64,000 nucleotides of DNA from Rhizobium sp. CF122 (GCF_000282035.1 NZ_AKKA01000079.1:1-64000); one strand, 5' to 3'; counted from the first letter of the stretch, positions 24,432 through 35,400 are shown. Numbers and translations: made by a program. Notes: generated by a model from the sequence alone, not told the origin.

Positions 24432-27014
24432 ATGTCGGAAATGATGCACAGCCTGGTCGAACAGGCGGAGGACGGCGCTCACGCTGGCTCCTGCCCGCTC
24501 TATTCAGGTGAACGGAAACCTGTCGACAGTTCAAAGACCGTCGCCGAGAGGCCAGGAATATTGGCTCGTGTGGCGCGGATTTTTGCCGCTGGCACCGCAA
24601 TCGCATCGATTGCGCCACCGGTTTTCGCGCAGGTCGAGGCCGAGGCTGTCGCATCCGCGCATCTCTTCACCTCGTCGCAGGTTGTCGGCCTCTCCGTCGT
24701 CATCGGCGTAATCTCCGCCGCGCTGCTTTCAACTCTCTGGGTTGTACGCCAGCGCGGCAACCTCGAAAGCGAAAGCCGTGAAATCCGCTCCGCCCTCTCG
24801 GACGCGCAACAGCGGATCTCGCAGTACCAGGCGCTGATTGCCGACAAGAATCGCCGGATTGTAATCTGGGATGGCAATGAGCGTCCTGAGCTTATCGGTC
24901 AGCTTCCAGCCGAAACCGGAGCACCACAGGACGGCGAATTCCTTGCTTTCGGCCTGTGGCTCAAGTCCCGCTCTGCATCCGAGCTCGAGCACGCGATCGA
25001 CGGCCTGCGCGGGTCAGCCCACAGCTTCGACATGGTCGTTGAGACCCACCGCGAGGAAATCCTTGAAGCGCAAGGCCGGGTTTCCGGCGGTCGGGCATTC
25101 GTCCGGTTTGTCGCACTGAACAATCTTCGTGCCGAACTTGCCGAGCTCAAGATCGAACGGGACAGGCTGTTGTCGTCGATCTCAGCGTTCCAGGGCATGC
25201 TCGATGCAATCGATCTGCCGGCATGGCAGCGTGATACCGAAGGGCGGCTGACCTGGGTCAATCACGCCTATGGCGAAGCCGTCGAGGCCCCGACACCAGA
25301 GCAGGCGGTCAGTGAAGGCCGCGAGTTCCTGACCACGGTTGCCCGCGAGCGCATCCGCGCCACGGCGACGACTGAATCGCCATTCCACGACAAGATCTCG
25401 ACCGTCGTGCGTGGCAACCGCACCTTCTTCGACGTTGTCGATGTGAAAGTCCCAAGCGGCTCCGCAGGCATAGCCGTCGACGTTTCCGGCATCGAAGCTG
25501 TTCGCGCCGAATTGGAGCGGACGCTGAAAAGCCACGCCGAAACACTCGATCATCTCGCAACGCCGGTGGCGATCTTCGATGGCGAACGTCGGCTACAGTT
25601 CTACAACCAGGCTTTCGTCTCCCTCTGGGAGCTGGACATCGCCTTCCTCGAGAGGCGCCCCGACAATGCGGAACTGCTGGAGCGCCTGCGTGCGGCCAAG
25701 AAGCTGCCAGACCAACTGAACTGGAAATCCTGGAAGGAAGCCGCGCTTTCGGTCTACCGGGCGCTCGATACTCAGTCAGACCTCTGGCACTTGCCGAACG
25801 GCCAGACACTGCGGGTCTTTGCGACAGCGCATCCGCAGGGCGGCGCCACTTGGGTGTTCGAGAACCTAACCGAACAGGTCGACCTCGAGACACGCTACAA
25901 TACGCTGCTCAAGGTTCAAGGCGAGACGATCGACCATCTCTCGGAAGGTGTTGCTGTCTTTGGGCCGGACGGGCGCATTCGCCTCTCAAACCCCGCATTC
26001 CGCGCACTCTGGGGAATCACTGAGGCCGAGGCAAAACCCAGCACGCATATCCGCGCCCTTGGCGAGGCATGCTCTCAGTCCTATGATCGTCCTGACGGAT
26101 GGAAGACCTTTGCAGAGCTGATCACCAGCTTCGACGACGAGCGCCGCTCCAGCCAGGGAACGCTCGAGCTGTTCTCAGGTCTCGTGCTCGACTATGCCGT
26201 CATTCCGTTGCCGAATGCACAGACGATGCTGACTTTCGTCAACATGACCGACAGCGTCCGAGCCGAGCGCGCCCTGACGGAAAAGAACGAAGCGCTGCGC
26301 AAGGCGGACGAGCTCAAAAACGACTTCGTCCAGCATGTTTCCTATGAGCTGCGCTCGCCACTGACCAACATCATCGGCTTCACCGATCTGCTGCGCACGC
26401 CGGGACTCGGACCGCTGAACGACCGGCAGGCGGAATACATCGATCACATCTCCACCTCCTCTTCAGTCCTGCTGACGTTGGTCAACGACATCCTCGATCT
26501 TGCCACGGTCGACGCGGGGATCATGCGGCTCAATTACTCGCCGATCGATCTCGGAGACCTGCTCGACGACGTATCGATGCAGATCGCCGACAGGCTTCAG
26601 GAAAGCGGCGTGACGCTCGAGATTACCGCTCCAGCACATCTGGGATCGCTCGTTGCCGATCCGCAGAGACTGAAGCAGATCCTTGTGAAGCTGCTTTCCA
26701 ACGCATCCAACTTCTCTCCAGAAGGCTCGTCGATCTCGCTCGAGTGCAGACGCGAGGGGACGGATTTTGTCTTCTCCGTACGCGATCGCGGCCCCGGCAT
26801 TTCGCAGGACATGATCGCCAACGTGTTCGACCGGTTCTCGACTGGCGCAAAGAGCGGCAAGAGAGGTGGCGCCGGGCTCGGACTGTCGATCGTCGACAGC
26901 TTCGTCAGTCTTCACCATGGGACGGTCACCATTGACAGCCAGCCGGGCAAGGGCACGATCGTGACCTGCCGGATTCCTTCGGTCGATCTCCCGACATCCG
27001 TCGCAGCCGAATAA
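24432..27014 (+). CDS. divL: DivL-like PAS sensor histidine kinase with Tyr in place of the phospho-His
   Basis: 860-residue membrane-anchored PAS kinase. The N-terminus has a signal-like stretch (RVARIFAAGTAIASIAPPVF) and a membrane segment around residues 80-105 (VVGLSVVIGVISAALLSTLW). Two to three PAS-like repeats follow (around 250-350, 370-470, 490-610), then the kinase core. The H-box reads DFVQHVSYELRSPL: the canonical histidine is replaced by Tyr638, the hallmark of DivL, which in Caulobacter acts on CckA to control CtrA. The ATPase part is intact (LLSNASNFSPEG, DRGPGI, GGAGLGLSI). Its position downstream of ahcY fits my recollection of the Agrobacterium divL locus. Shares one base with the next gene. 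Confidence 0.82.
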   Translation: MSEMMHSLVEQAEDGAHAGSCPLYSGERKPVDSSKTVAERPGILARVARIFAAGTAIASIAPPVFAQVEAEAVASAHLFTSSQVVGLSVVIGVISAALLSTLWVVRQRGNLESESREIRSALSDAQQRISQYQALIADKNRRIVIWDGNERPELIGQLPAETGAPQDGEFLAFGLWLKSRSASELEHAIDGLRGSAHSFDMVVETHREEILEAQGRVSGGRAFVRFVALNNLRAELAELKIERDRLLSSISAFQGMLDAIDLPAWQRDTEGRLTWVNHAYGEAVEAPTPEQAVSEGREFLTTVARERIRATATTESPFHDKISTVVRGNRTFFDVVDVKVPSGSAGIAVDVSGIEAVRAELERTLKSHAETLDHLATPVAIFDGERRLQFYNQAFVSLWELDIAFLERRPDNAELLERLRAAKKLPDQLNWKSWKEAALSVYRALDTQSDLWHLPNGQTLRVFATAHPQGGATWVFENLTEQVDLETRYNTLLKVQGETIDHLSEGVAVFGPDGRIRLSNPAFRALWGITEAEAKPSTHIRALGEACSQSYDRPDGWKTFAELITSFDDERRSSQGTLELFSGLVLDYAVIPLPNAQTMLTFVNMTDSVRAERALTEKNEALRKADELKNDFVQHVSYELRSPLTNIIGFTDLLRTPGLGPLNDRQAEYIDHISTSSSVLLTLVNDILDLATVDAGIMRLNYSPIDLGDLLDDVSMQIADRLQESGVTLEITAPAHLGSLVADPQRLKQILVKLLSNASNFSPEGSSISLECRREGTDFVFSVRDRGPGISQDMIANVFDRFSTGAKSGKRGGAGLGLSIVDSFVSLHHGTVTIDSQPGKGTIVTCRIPSVDLPTSVAAE

Positions 27015-28528
27015 TGGCGCGTACTCCTGTCATTTCTCTCTTCCTGAAGGATGAAGCGGAAACAATCCGCTTTGGGGAGGATTTGGCGCTGGCGTTGAAG
27101 CTGGGAGACTGCCTTGCCCTTTCGGGCGACCTTGGCGCTGGGAAATCCTCACTTGCCCGTGCGTTCCTTCGCGCGATGGCGGCTGACGACGACCTTGAGG
27201 TGCCAAGCCCCACCTTCACCCTAGTGCAGGCCTATGACCTGCGCATACCCGTCGCGCATTTCGATCTCTACCGTCTCAGCGATCCGGCCGAACTGACAGA
27301 ACTCGGCTTCGATGAAGCACTCCACGACGGCATCTGTCTGGTGGAGTGGCCTGAGATGGCGAGCGACGAGCTGCCGGCAGACCGGATCGCACTGAAGCTG
27401 GAGCACGAGGGCCAAGGGCGTCGTGTGACCATTGCAGCACCGGAAAAGCAGACCGCGCGAATCCGTCGGGTCCTTGCCATACGTGATTTCCTTGTTGACG
27501 CGGGATATCCCGGCGCGAAGCGTCGTTTTCTGACAGGCGACGCCTCTCTTCGGGCCTACGAGGCCGTCTATACTGACGATGGGACGCGAAGTATCCTGAT
27601 GGACTGGCCACCGCTTCCGGAAGGACCGCCGGTCTTGGACGGCAAGCCATATCCGAAAGTCGCGCATATCGCGGAAAATGCCTATCCCTTTGTCGCCATT
27701 GCGAATGTGCTGCGACAGGAGGGCTTTGCCGCGCCCGAGGTCTACCGGGTCGACTACGACCAAGGCATTCTGCTTCTGGAGGACCTCGGCACCGGCGGTG
27801 TTCTGGATACGCAAGGCCAGCCCATCGGCGATCGCTACCGGGCAAGCGTCGCTTGCCTAGCGCATCTCCATTCGCTGACAATCCCACAGGACATCCGCGT
27901 CACGGATAGCCATGTCCACCACATCCCGGACTTCGACCGAACGGCGATGAAGATGGAAGTGCGCCTCGTTCTCGACTGGCATCTCCCCTGGCGGCGCGGG
28001 GGCACTGCTGCCAGCGATGCAGAGCGCAATGAATACCTCGCCATCTGGGACGGGCTCATCGACGAATTGGAGACCTCCGAAAAGGGGCTTCTCCTTCGTG
28101 ATTTTCACTCGCCGAATATCATCTGGCGAGAGAACGAGACGGGCATTGCGCGCGTCGGATTGATCGACTTCCAAGATGCGATGATCGGCCCCACGGCTTA
28201 CGATCTCGCTTCGATCGCACAAGACGCGCGCGTCACAATCGCGCCCGATATGTTCCAGCAGTTGATGGATGACTACCTAGCGCTGCGCAGAGCACAGGGG
28301 AGATTCGACGAGGCCCGCTTCCTGAAGAGTTGGGCAATCATGTCGACGCAACGCAACTGCAAGCTTGCCGGCCTCTGGGTTCGCTTGATGCAGAGGGACG
28401 GAAAGCCCGGCTACATGAAGCATCTGCCGCGCACGCTCTCCTATCTTTCGGTAGCGTTGAAACACGAAACGCTTGCCCCCTTGCGCGACTGGTTCGTAAG
28501 GGCTGGAATAGTGTCAGGCGAATCATAA
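27014..28528 (+). CDS. tsaE: Fusion of TsaE (tRNA t6A ATPase) and AmgK-like sugar kinase
   Basis: 504 residues in two parts. Residues 1-155 are TsaE, needed with TsaB/TsaD for the t6A37 modification of tRNA: Walker A GDLGAGKS (38-45), SPTFTLVQAY and HFDLYRL. From about 175 to the end is an aminoglycoside-phosphotransferase fold: FLTGDASLRAYEAVY, catalytic loop LLLRDFHSPNIIW and metal loop LIDFQDAMIGPTAYDLASI. The latter closely resembles AmgK, the anomeric MurNAc/GlcNAc kinase of cell-wall recycling. The next gene is a MurU-like nucleotidyltransferase, AmgK's usual partner, which supports that reading. The start overlaps the divL stop by one base. Confidence 0.88.
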   Translation: MARTPVISLFLKDEAETIRFGEDLALALKLGDCLALSGDLGAGKSSLARAFLRAMAADDDLEVPSPTFTLVQAYDLRIPVAHFDLYRLSDPAELTELGFDEALHDGICLVEWPEMASDELPADRIALKLEHEGQGRRVTIAAPEKQTARIRRVLAIRDFLVDAGYPGAKRRFLTGDASLRAYEAVYTDDGTRSILMDWPPLPEGPPVLDGKPYPKVAHIAENAYPFVAIANVLRQEGFAAPEVYRVDYDQGILLLEDLGTGGVLDTQGQPIGDRYRASVACLAHLHSLTIPQDIRVTDSHVHHIPDFDRTAMKMEVRLVLDWHLPWRRGGTAASDAERNEYLAIWDGLIDELETSEKGLLLRDFHSPNIIWRENETGIARVGLIDFQDAMIGPTAYDLASIAQDARVTIAPDMFQQLMDDYLALRRAQGRFDEARFLKSWAIMSTQRNCKLAGLWVRLMQRDGKPGYMKHLPRTLSYLSVALKHETLAPLRDWFVRAGIVSGES

Positions 28529-28541
28529 TTTCTCGGATCAG

Positions 28542-29273
28542 ATGAGCATCAAGCAAGCCATGGTTCTCGCTGCAGGTCTTGGAACCCGCATGCGGCCAAT
28601 CACCGACACCATCCCGAAGCCGCTCGTGAAGATCGACGGTAAGGCGATGATCGATTACGCGTTGGATTCGCTTGTGGAAGCCGGCGTCGAAAGGGCCGTG
28701 GTAAATGTTCATCACCACGTCGACCAGATGCTGGCTCATTTGGCTTCATACAAAGGCCTCGAGATCATTATCTCCGACGAGCGCGAGAAGCTGATGAACA
28801 ACGGCGGTGGGCTTGCAAAGGGCCTGAAGCTGCTTGCTCCCGGCAAGGTATTCGTCACGAATGCCGACCTTTTCTGGATCGGAGAGCGTCCCGGTGTTCC
28901 GAGCAACTTGACACGTTTAGCCGGATTCTTTCAACCACAAAGCATGGACATGGCCATGCTTTGCGTGAAGTTGGAAGATACCACCGGGCACAACGGCAAG
29001 AACGATTTCAATATGGCCAAGGATGGCCGTTTGACGCGCTTTGCCGATTCCGGGCCGAGCCCGGTCGTTTACGCCGGCGCGATCGCCATGGACACATCGT
29101 TCCTCGATGACGCTCCGGCCGATCCGTTCAACCTCAATCTCTATTTCGACAAGGCGATCTCTCGGGGACGGCTCTACGGCACAGTGCTCCAAGGACACTG
29201 GCTTACCGTCGGCACGCCCGAGGCAATCGGCGAAGCGGAGGAAACGATCCGGCGCTACCGGACGTTTGCATGA
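28542..29273 (+). CDS. murU: Nucleotidyltransferase, MurU-like (MurNAc-1-phosphate uridylyltransferase)
   Basis: 243-residue sugar-phosphate nucleotidyltransferase. The N-terminal AMVLAAGLGTRMRPIT is the nucleotide-binding signature, IPKPLVKIDGKAMIDY the conserved lysine segment, and FVTNADLFW the metal-binding aspartate. Immediately downstream of an AmgK-like domain, the best reading is MurU: UTP plus MurNAc-1-phosphate to UDP-MurNAc, bypassing de novo synthesis and fosfomycin-sensitive MurA. Family membership is clear; the precise sugar is inferred from context. addB starts 3 bp after its stop. Confidence 0.82.
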   Translation: MSIKQAMVLAAGLGTRMRPITDTIPKPLVKIDGKAMIDYALDSLVEAGVERAVVNVHHHVDQMLAHLASYKGLEIIISDEREKLMNNGGGLAKGLKLLAPGKVFVTNADLFWIGERPGVPSNLTRLAGFFQPQSMDMAMLCVKLEDTTGHNGKNDFNMAKDGRLTRFADSGPSPVVYAGAIAMDTSFLDDAPADPFNLNLYFDKAISRGRLYGTVLQGHWLTVGTPEAIGEAEETIRRYRTFA

Positions 29274-29276
29274 CGG

Positions 29277-32200
29277 ATGGCCGAGCAGCACCGGCCAAGG
29301 ATTTTGACCATCCCAGCAGGGCTTCCTTTCCTGAAGACCCTTGCGGAAGGCCTCTGTGACGGCAGATTGACGCCCCGTTTTCGGTATGATCCCGACGACC
29401 CTCTGTCGCTTTCAAAGGTCACCATCTATCTGCCGACGAGACGTGCTGCACGCGTCCTTCGCTCCGAATTCGTCGACTTTCTTGGCGGGCGATCGGCAAT
29501 CTTGCCGGTCATCCGCCCGCTCGGCGAAACCGACGACGACAGCGGGTATTTCGATGAAGCCCTGCCGGCGACGTTGGATCTTGCGCAGCCGCTATCGAAC
29601 ACTGCGCGCCTGCTGGAGCTCGCGCGCCTCATTCTTGCCTGGCGAAACAGGCTGCCGGAGATCGTGCGCAGCATCCACTCCGATTCGCCGCTCGTCGCTC
29701 CCGCGAGCCCGGCCGACGCCATTTGGCTTGCGCGCAATCTTGCCGAATTGATCGACGCCATCGAGACCGAGGATCGGGATTGGACCGAACTGTCCCGATT
29801 GAACGCGAAAGACTATGCGCTCTGGTGGCAGCTGACCTCCGAATTCCTGCAGATCGCCAGCGCCTTCTGGCCGGAAAGACTGAACGAGCTCGGCAAATCG
29901 TCTCCCGCAAGGCATCGCAACGCCATCCTTCGTGCCGAAGCAAATCGCTTTGCGACGGTCCCGCCGATGGGACCCATTATCATTGCAGGATCGACGGGCT
30001 CGGTGCCGGCGACGGCCGACTTGATTGCGGCAGTAGCCAATCTTCAGGACGGCGTTGTCGTGCTGCCAGGTCTCGATCTCACTATGCCGGAAGAACATTG
30101 GCGAATGGTGGCGCCAGAAGATCAGAAAGGTCATCCCGCGGATCCAGCAAGCCGCAGCCACTCGCAATACGGCCTCGCTCAACTTCTGAAACGGCTTAGC
30201 CTTACTCGCGACGACGTAGTGTCGTTGGCAGAGCCCGCCGAGGAGTTACGGCAGCGCAGCGAAATCCTATCGCATGCCCTCTCGCCGGCTGAAGCCACCA
30301 GTGATTGGGGCGCCTGGAAGGCAAGGCTGCCCGATACTGCCATTTCTTCAGCATTTGCAGACGTCTCGTTGATCGAAGCGGGCAATGAGCGAGAGGAGGC
30401 CACTGCCATTGCCATCGCGCTCCGCCTGGCACTCGAACGGCCCGGTAAGGATGGCGAGAGCCGAGCGGCACTGATTACCCCTGATCGGAATCTGGCGCGC
30501 CGCGTGACCACTGAATTGTCACGCTTCGGCATCATTGCGGATGACTCCGCGGGCACGCCGCTTTCCGCGACACCGCAGGGAACATTGCTGCAACTGCTGC
30601 TCGAGGCAACGCTTCGCCCGGGTGATCCCGTCGCCATTGTCGGCTTGCTCAAGCATCCGTTGGCACACTTCGGACTGGAGCGCAGCGCGCTTGTCGAAGC
30701 GGTAACGGCACTCGAGCTGCTGGCGCTGCGAGGTGGCGTCGCCGATGTCGACATCGCAGCGCTGGAGCCGCTTCTTGAACAACAGTTGTCGGAGCACGCC
30801 TTGGATCGTCATGCGCCGCAATGGCGTAAAGCGCTCGCGGTCGATGCCGTCGATCGCGCGCGCGCGCTAGCCCGCCGGGTTGCTACGGCCACCGAACCAC
30901 TGGCTTCCGCGCTTGTCCGAAGCTTGCCAGAAGAACGCGGCCTGACGACCAGCTTTGCGCTTTCCGATTGGGCAAGACGTACCGGGCGCGCGCTGGAGGC
31001 AGCGGTCGGCGACGAGCGTGGCTGCCTTGCGGCACTCTGGTCGGGCGAGGCTGGCAACGCGTTGGCTTCAATGCTCGGCGAAGTCATCGAAACCGAGGGG
31101 CAGATCGACGCCGACGGTCCGCAGTGGATCGATATCATCGCGGCACTCTTGGCGGGTCAGGCGGCAAAGCCACGAGCACTGAGCCATCCAAGGTTGTTCA
31201 TCTTCGGCACGTTGGAAGCACGTCTCCAGAGCGTAGATACGCTCATCCTGGGAGGGCTGAACGAAGGATCATGGCCTGGACAAACGTCCAATAACCCGTT
31301 CGTCTCGCGCACGATGAAGACGGAGATTGGCCTGGAGCCGCCGGAGCGGCGAATCGGTCAACTGGCGCACGATTTCGAAATGGCCAATGGCACGCGCCAT
31401 CTCTTCTATTCGCGCGCGCTCAGGCAAGGGTCGACGCCGACGGTCGCGTCGCGGTGGTTGCAGCGACTGCTTGCCTTCGGTGGAAAGGTGTTCGAAGCCG
31501 AACTCAAGGGTCGCGGCGACAATTTCGTGCATTGGGCAAACCTGATCGACCAAGGCGACCGCCAGGCAACGGCGCAGCGTCCAAGTCCGGCGCCACCGCG
31601 GGAAATGCAGCCGAAGTCGTACTCGTTCAGCGAGGTCGGACGCCTGCGTCGTGACCCCTATGCGATCTATGCGCGCCGCGTTTTACGCCTCGATCCAGTC
31701 GCTCCGTTCAACCGAGACCCTGGCGCTGCGGAACGCGGAACGCTCTATCACAAGATCATCGACCGCTTCGTACGCGAAGGCCACGTTGCCGGAACACCGG
31801 CAGCGCAAACGGCGATGGAGATTATTCTGACCGAGCTCTTCGATACGGAGCAGCTCTCCGCGCACATCGATGCGGTGTGGCGTCCGCGTTTCCGGGAAGT
31901 TGCCCGTGCCTTTCTCGAGTGGGAGGCGCAGCGACGACCGGTCATTCGAAGAACGCTGACAGAGGTGCGTGGCGGTGTCGAGTTGGAGCCCATCAATGTC
32001 CGCCTGAGCGGCGTCGCCGACCGGATCGACATCACCGGAACCGGCACCGCCGACATCATCGACTACAAGACTGGACACAATCCCTCTCCGGCGCAGGCGC
32101 GCGCCCTTCTCGATCCCCAGTTGGCGCTGGAGGCGGCCGCGCTCCATGCCGGCGCCTTCCGGGACGCGGGTAGTCTGGTTCCGCAGGATCTTCTCTATGT

Positions 32201-32471
32201 GCGTCTGCGGCCGGGAGATCGCTTCAAGGTCGATACCGTTAACAACGAGACATCGACCAGGAACGATAAGGCGAAGTCGGCGATGGATCTGGGCGCGGAC
32301 TCGATCGATCAATTGATAAAGTTTGTCGCGCTTCTGCAGTCGGGCGAGAAGGGCTTCACCTCGCGGCTTGTGCCGGCACAACAGTTCGACTTCGGCGGTG
32401 ATTACGATCATCTGGCGCGCGTTTCCGAATGGTCAGCCGCAGAGAGCGATGAGGCAGCCGGCGATGAATGA
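29277..32471 (+). CDS. addB: Double-strand break repair protein AddB
   Basis: 1064-residue subunit of the AddAB helicase-nuclease (RecBCD counterpart) that resects breaks to start recombination. The N-terminal RILTIPAGLPFLKTLAEGL is typical of alphaproteobacterial AddB and lacks a GKT Walker A, unlike the Bacillus form. The C-terminal PD-(D/E)XK nuclease domain shows GTLYHKIIDRF and the catalytic ADIIDYKTGHNPS. The Fe-S cysteines of Bacillus AddB are not evident at the C-terminus. addA overlaps its last 8 bp. Confidence 0.96.
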   Translation: MAEQHRPRILTIPAGLPFLKTLAEGLCDGRLTPRFRYDPDDPLSLSKVTIYLPTRRAARVLRSEFVDFLGGRSAILPVIRPLGETDDDSGYFDEALPATLDLAQPLSNTARLLELARLILAWRNRLPEIVRSIHSDSPLVAPASPADAIWLARNLAELIDAIETEDRDWTELSRLNAKDYALWWQLTSEFLQIASAFWPERLNELGKSSPARHRNAILRAEANRFATVPPMGPIIIAGSTGSVPATADLIAAVANLQDGVVVLPGLDLTMPEEHWRMVAPEDQKGHPADPASRSHSQYGLAQLLKRLSLTRDDVVSLAEPAEELRQRSEILSHALSPAEATSDWGAWKARLPDTAISSAFADVSLIEAGNEREEATAIAIALRLALERPGKDGESRAALITPDRNLARRVTTELSRFGIIADDSAGTPLSATPQGTLLQLLLEATLRPGDPVAIVGLLKHPLAHFGLERSALVEAVTALELLALRGGVADVDIAALEPLLEQQLSEHALDRHAPQWRKALAVDAVDRARALARRVATATEPLASALVRSLPEERGLTTSFALSDWARRTGRALEAAVGDERGCLAALWSGEAGNALASMLGEVIETEGQIDADGPQWIDIIAALLAGQAAKPRALSHPRLFIFGTLEARLQSVDTLILGGLNEGSWPGQTSNNPFVSRTMKTEIGLEPPERRIGQLAHDFEMANGTRHLFYSRALRQGSTPTVASRWLQRLLAFGGKVFEAELKGRGDNFVHWANLIDQGDRQATAQRPSPAPPREMQPKSYSFSEVGRLRRDPYAIYARRVLRLDPVAPFNRDPGAAERGTLYHKIIDRFVREGHVAGTPAAQTAMEIILTELFDTEQLSAHIDAVWRPRFREVARAFLEWEAQRRPVIRRTLTEVRGGVELEPINVRLSGVADRIDITGTGTADIIDYKTGHNPSPAQARALLDPQLALEAAALHAGAFRDAGSLVPQDLLYVRLRPGDRFKVDTVNNETSTRNDKAKSAMDLGADSIDQLIKFVALLQSGEKGFTSRLVPAQQFDFGGDYDHLARVSEWSAAESDEAAGDE

Positions 32472-35400
32472 CGAACCAACATTGCCCGAGGACGACGATC
32501 CCCTCGCCTGGACGAGTTGGACGACCATCCAGCAATCGATCGCATCCGATCCGCAACGCTCGGCCTGGGTTTCGGCGAATGCCGGCTCCGGAAAGACGCA
32601 TGTGCTGACGCAGCGTGTCATTCGGCTGCTGCTTGCCGGGGCACGTCCGTCAGCAATCCTGTGCTTGACCTATACGAAGGCGGCAGCCTCGGAAATGTCG
32701 AACCGCGTCTTCGAACGACTCTCAGAGTGGGCCGTCCTGCCAGATGAAGAACTTGAAGAACGCATTGCGCGGATCGAGGGCAAGGCGCCGGACGCGGGAA
32801 AGCGCGCGGAAGCGAGGCGGCTTTTTGCCAAAGCGCTGGAGACACCGGGCGGCCTGAAGATCCAGACCATTCACGCATTTTGTGAGGCCCTGCTGCACCA
32901 GTTTCCGCTGGAAGCCAATGTCGCCGGGCACTTCTCCGTGCTCGACGATCGGGCAGCCGCAACGCTTCTCGCGGATGCACGACGGTTCCTCCTCACCGCG
33001 ACGACGCCAGAGGACGACCCAGCGCTCGCGGAGGCCTTTGGTTATGTTCTCAACCTTGGCGATGAGTCGGGCCTGGAAAATCTGCTGGAAGAGATCATCG
33101 CCAATCGCAATGCAATCCGCGCCTTTACGCAAGATGCGGAACGCAAGGGTGGCCTCGATGTGGTACTGCGCAAGAAGCTTCGCCTTTCCGCCAATGACAC
33201 TGCGACTGGAATCGCCGAGGAGTATTGGCCGCTTCCTGGCCTGACCGGCAGTGTACTCGACCGGTATTTGGACGTCGCTGACCAAAAGGGCGGTGCCAAG
33301 GCGCACGAAATTGCCGCTGGCCTACGGTCGCTGGTGCGCGAGCGCGACTCGGCGCGACGCGCTTCGCTGCTGGAGAAAATCTTTCTGACAGGCAAGGGAG
33401 AACCGAAGACGGATTCGCAGTTTCTCGTGAAGGCGATGTCGAGCGAAGCGCCGGAGCTCATCGACGCCGTGGCAGCGGCGCGAGCGCACGTCGTACTGTG
33501 CCGGGATCGGTTGAAAACGGCGCGCATGTACGAGGCAACGCGTGCTGCACTGATTCTCGCCGACCGTCTTAACAAGGACTACGACGACCTCAAGAAGCAG
33601 CGCAGCCAACTCGACTTCGAGGATCTGATAACGCGAACGGCCGAGCTCTTGAACAAGAGCGACGTGGGGCCGTGGATCCACTACAAGCTCGACCAGGGTA
33701 TCGACCATATTCTCGTCGACGAGGCACAGGATACGAGCCCGATCCAGTGGAGCGTCATCCAGTCGCTGGCGGCGGATTTCTTTTCCGGCGAAAGTGCCCG
33801 CAATGCGGTGCGGACGCTTTTTGCCGTTGGCGACGAAAAGCAATCTATCTATTCGTTCCAGGGCGCCCGTCCCGAACGCTTCTCGCAGGAAAGCCAGCAG
33901 ACGCGCCGGCGCGTCTCCCAGGGCGGGCTTGCCTTCTCGACGGTGCGGCTTCCGCTCTCGTTCCGATCGACCTCGGATGTGCTCGCCGCCGTCGATCATA
34001 TCTTCACGCCGGCCGAGAACGCTCGTGGGCTGAGCGCGACGGGCGAGCCCGTGGTTCACCGTTCCAACCGCATCGGCCACCCCGGCGCGGTCGACCTCTG
34101 GGAGATGGTTGCGCCTGAGGTGACGATAAAGGAAGAGGACTGGACCGCACCTTTTGACGCCACGCCGGAGAGCGCCCCGGCATCCGTTCTCGCGCGTCGC
34201 ATTGCCCACACGATCGGCAATCTTGTCGGCAAGGAAACCATCGTCGAGAAGGGCAAGGAGCGGCTGATCGAGGCCGGCGATATCCTTGTGCTGGTACGCA
34301 AGCGCGACGCCTTCGTCAACGCACTGACGCGTGCGTTGAAGCGACGCGGCGACATACCGGTTGCCGGCGCCGACCGCCTGCGCCTGACGAGCCACATCGC
34401 AGTGCAGGACCTGGTGGCGCTCGGCCGCTTCCTGCTATTGCCCGAAGATGACCTCTCCTTGGCTGCGCTCATGAAGAGCCCGCTTCTCGATCTGGGCGAA
34501 GACGACGTGTTCGCAGTCGCCGCCCTTCGCGCGGAGGGCGAGACTGCCTGGACTCACGTTCAGAAGTTCGCCGCCGACGGCAGCGCGCGCTTCGAAACGG
34601 CCGTCACGCGCCTCAAGCTCTTCCTAGATGAATCTAAGAGCCTGTCGGTCCATGACTTCTATGCGCGCGTTCTGGGATGCCACGGCGGGCGACGACAATT
34701 CCTTGCGCGGCTCGGAACCGAGGTCAGCGATATTCTCGATGAATTCCTGACATTCGCGCTCGACCACGAAAGCGCGGGCCTACCCGGCCTACAGTCCTTC
34801 ATTTCAACGCTTGAGATCGAAGCACCAGAGGTAAAACGTGAGCAGGACAAGGGTCGCAACGAAGTCCGGATCATGACCGTGCACGCGTCAAAGGGCCTTG
34901 AGGCACCGATCGTGTTCCTGGTCGACGGCGGGTCCAAGGCCTTCACGCCCTCGCACATGCCAAAACTTCGGCTACTTGAGCAGGAACAGGGCGAACCGCC
35001 CATGCCGGCCTGGGTTCCCCTCGGCGATCTCAGCAACTCCCTGACCCAAGCCGATGCGACGCGTATCCAATCGCTGGCGGAACAGGAGTATCGACGGCTG
35101 CTCTATGTCGCGATGACCCGGGCCGCCGACCGGCTGACCGTTTGCGGCTACCGGGGAATTCGGCCCAACACCGACACCTGGCATGCGATGATTTCCGCCG
35201 CGATGACGGACAGTCATCCGCATGTGTCGGCCGCGACATTTTCCGGACCGGACGATAGCTGGGCTGGTATCAAATGGAGAGTTCCGCGGGTGGAGCGAAG
35301 CTTTGAACGGCTCGGACGCATCCAACAGACCGCCAGGCAAGAGTCGATCCCGCCCAGCCTGGACAGGCCGCTGCCGCCGCGCAAACAACTGCCTCGCCCG

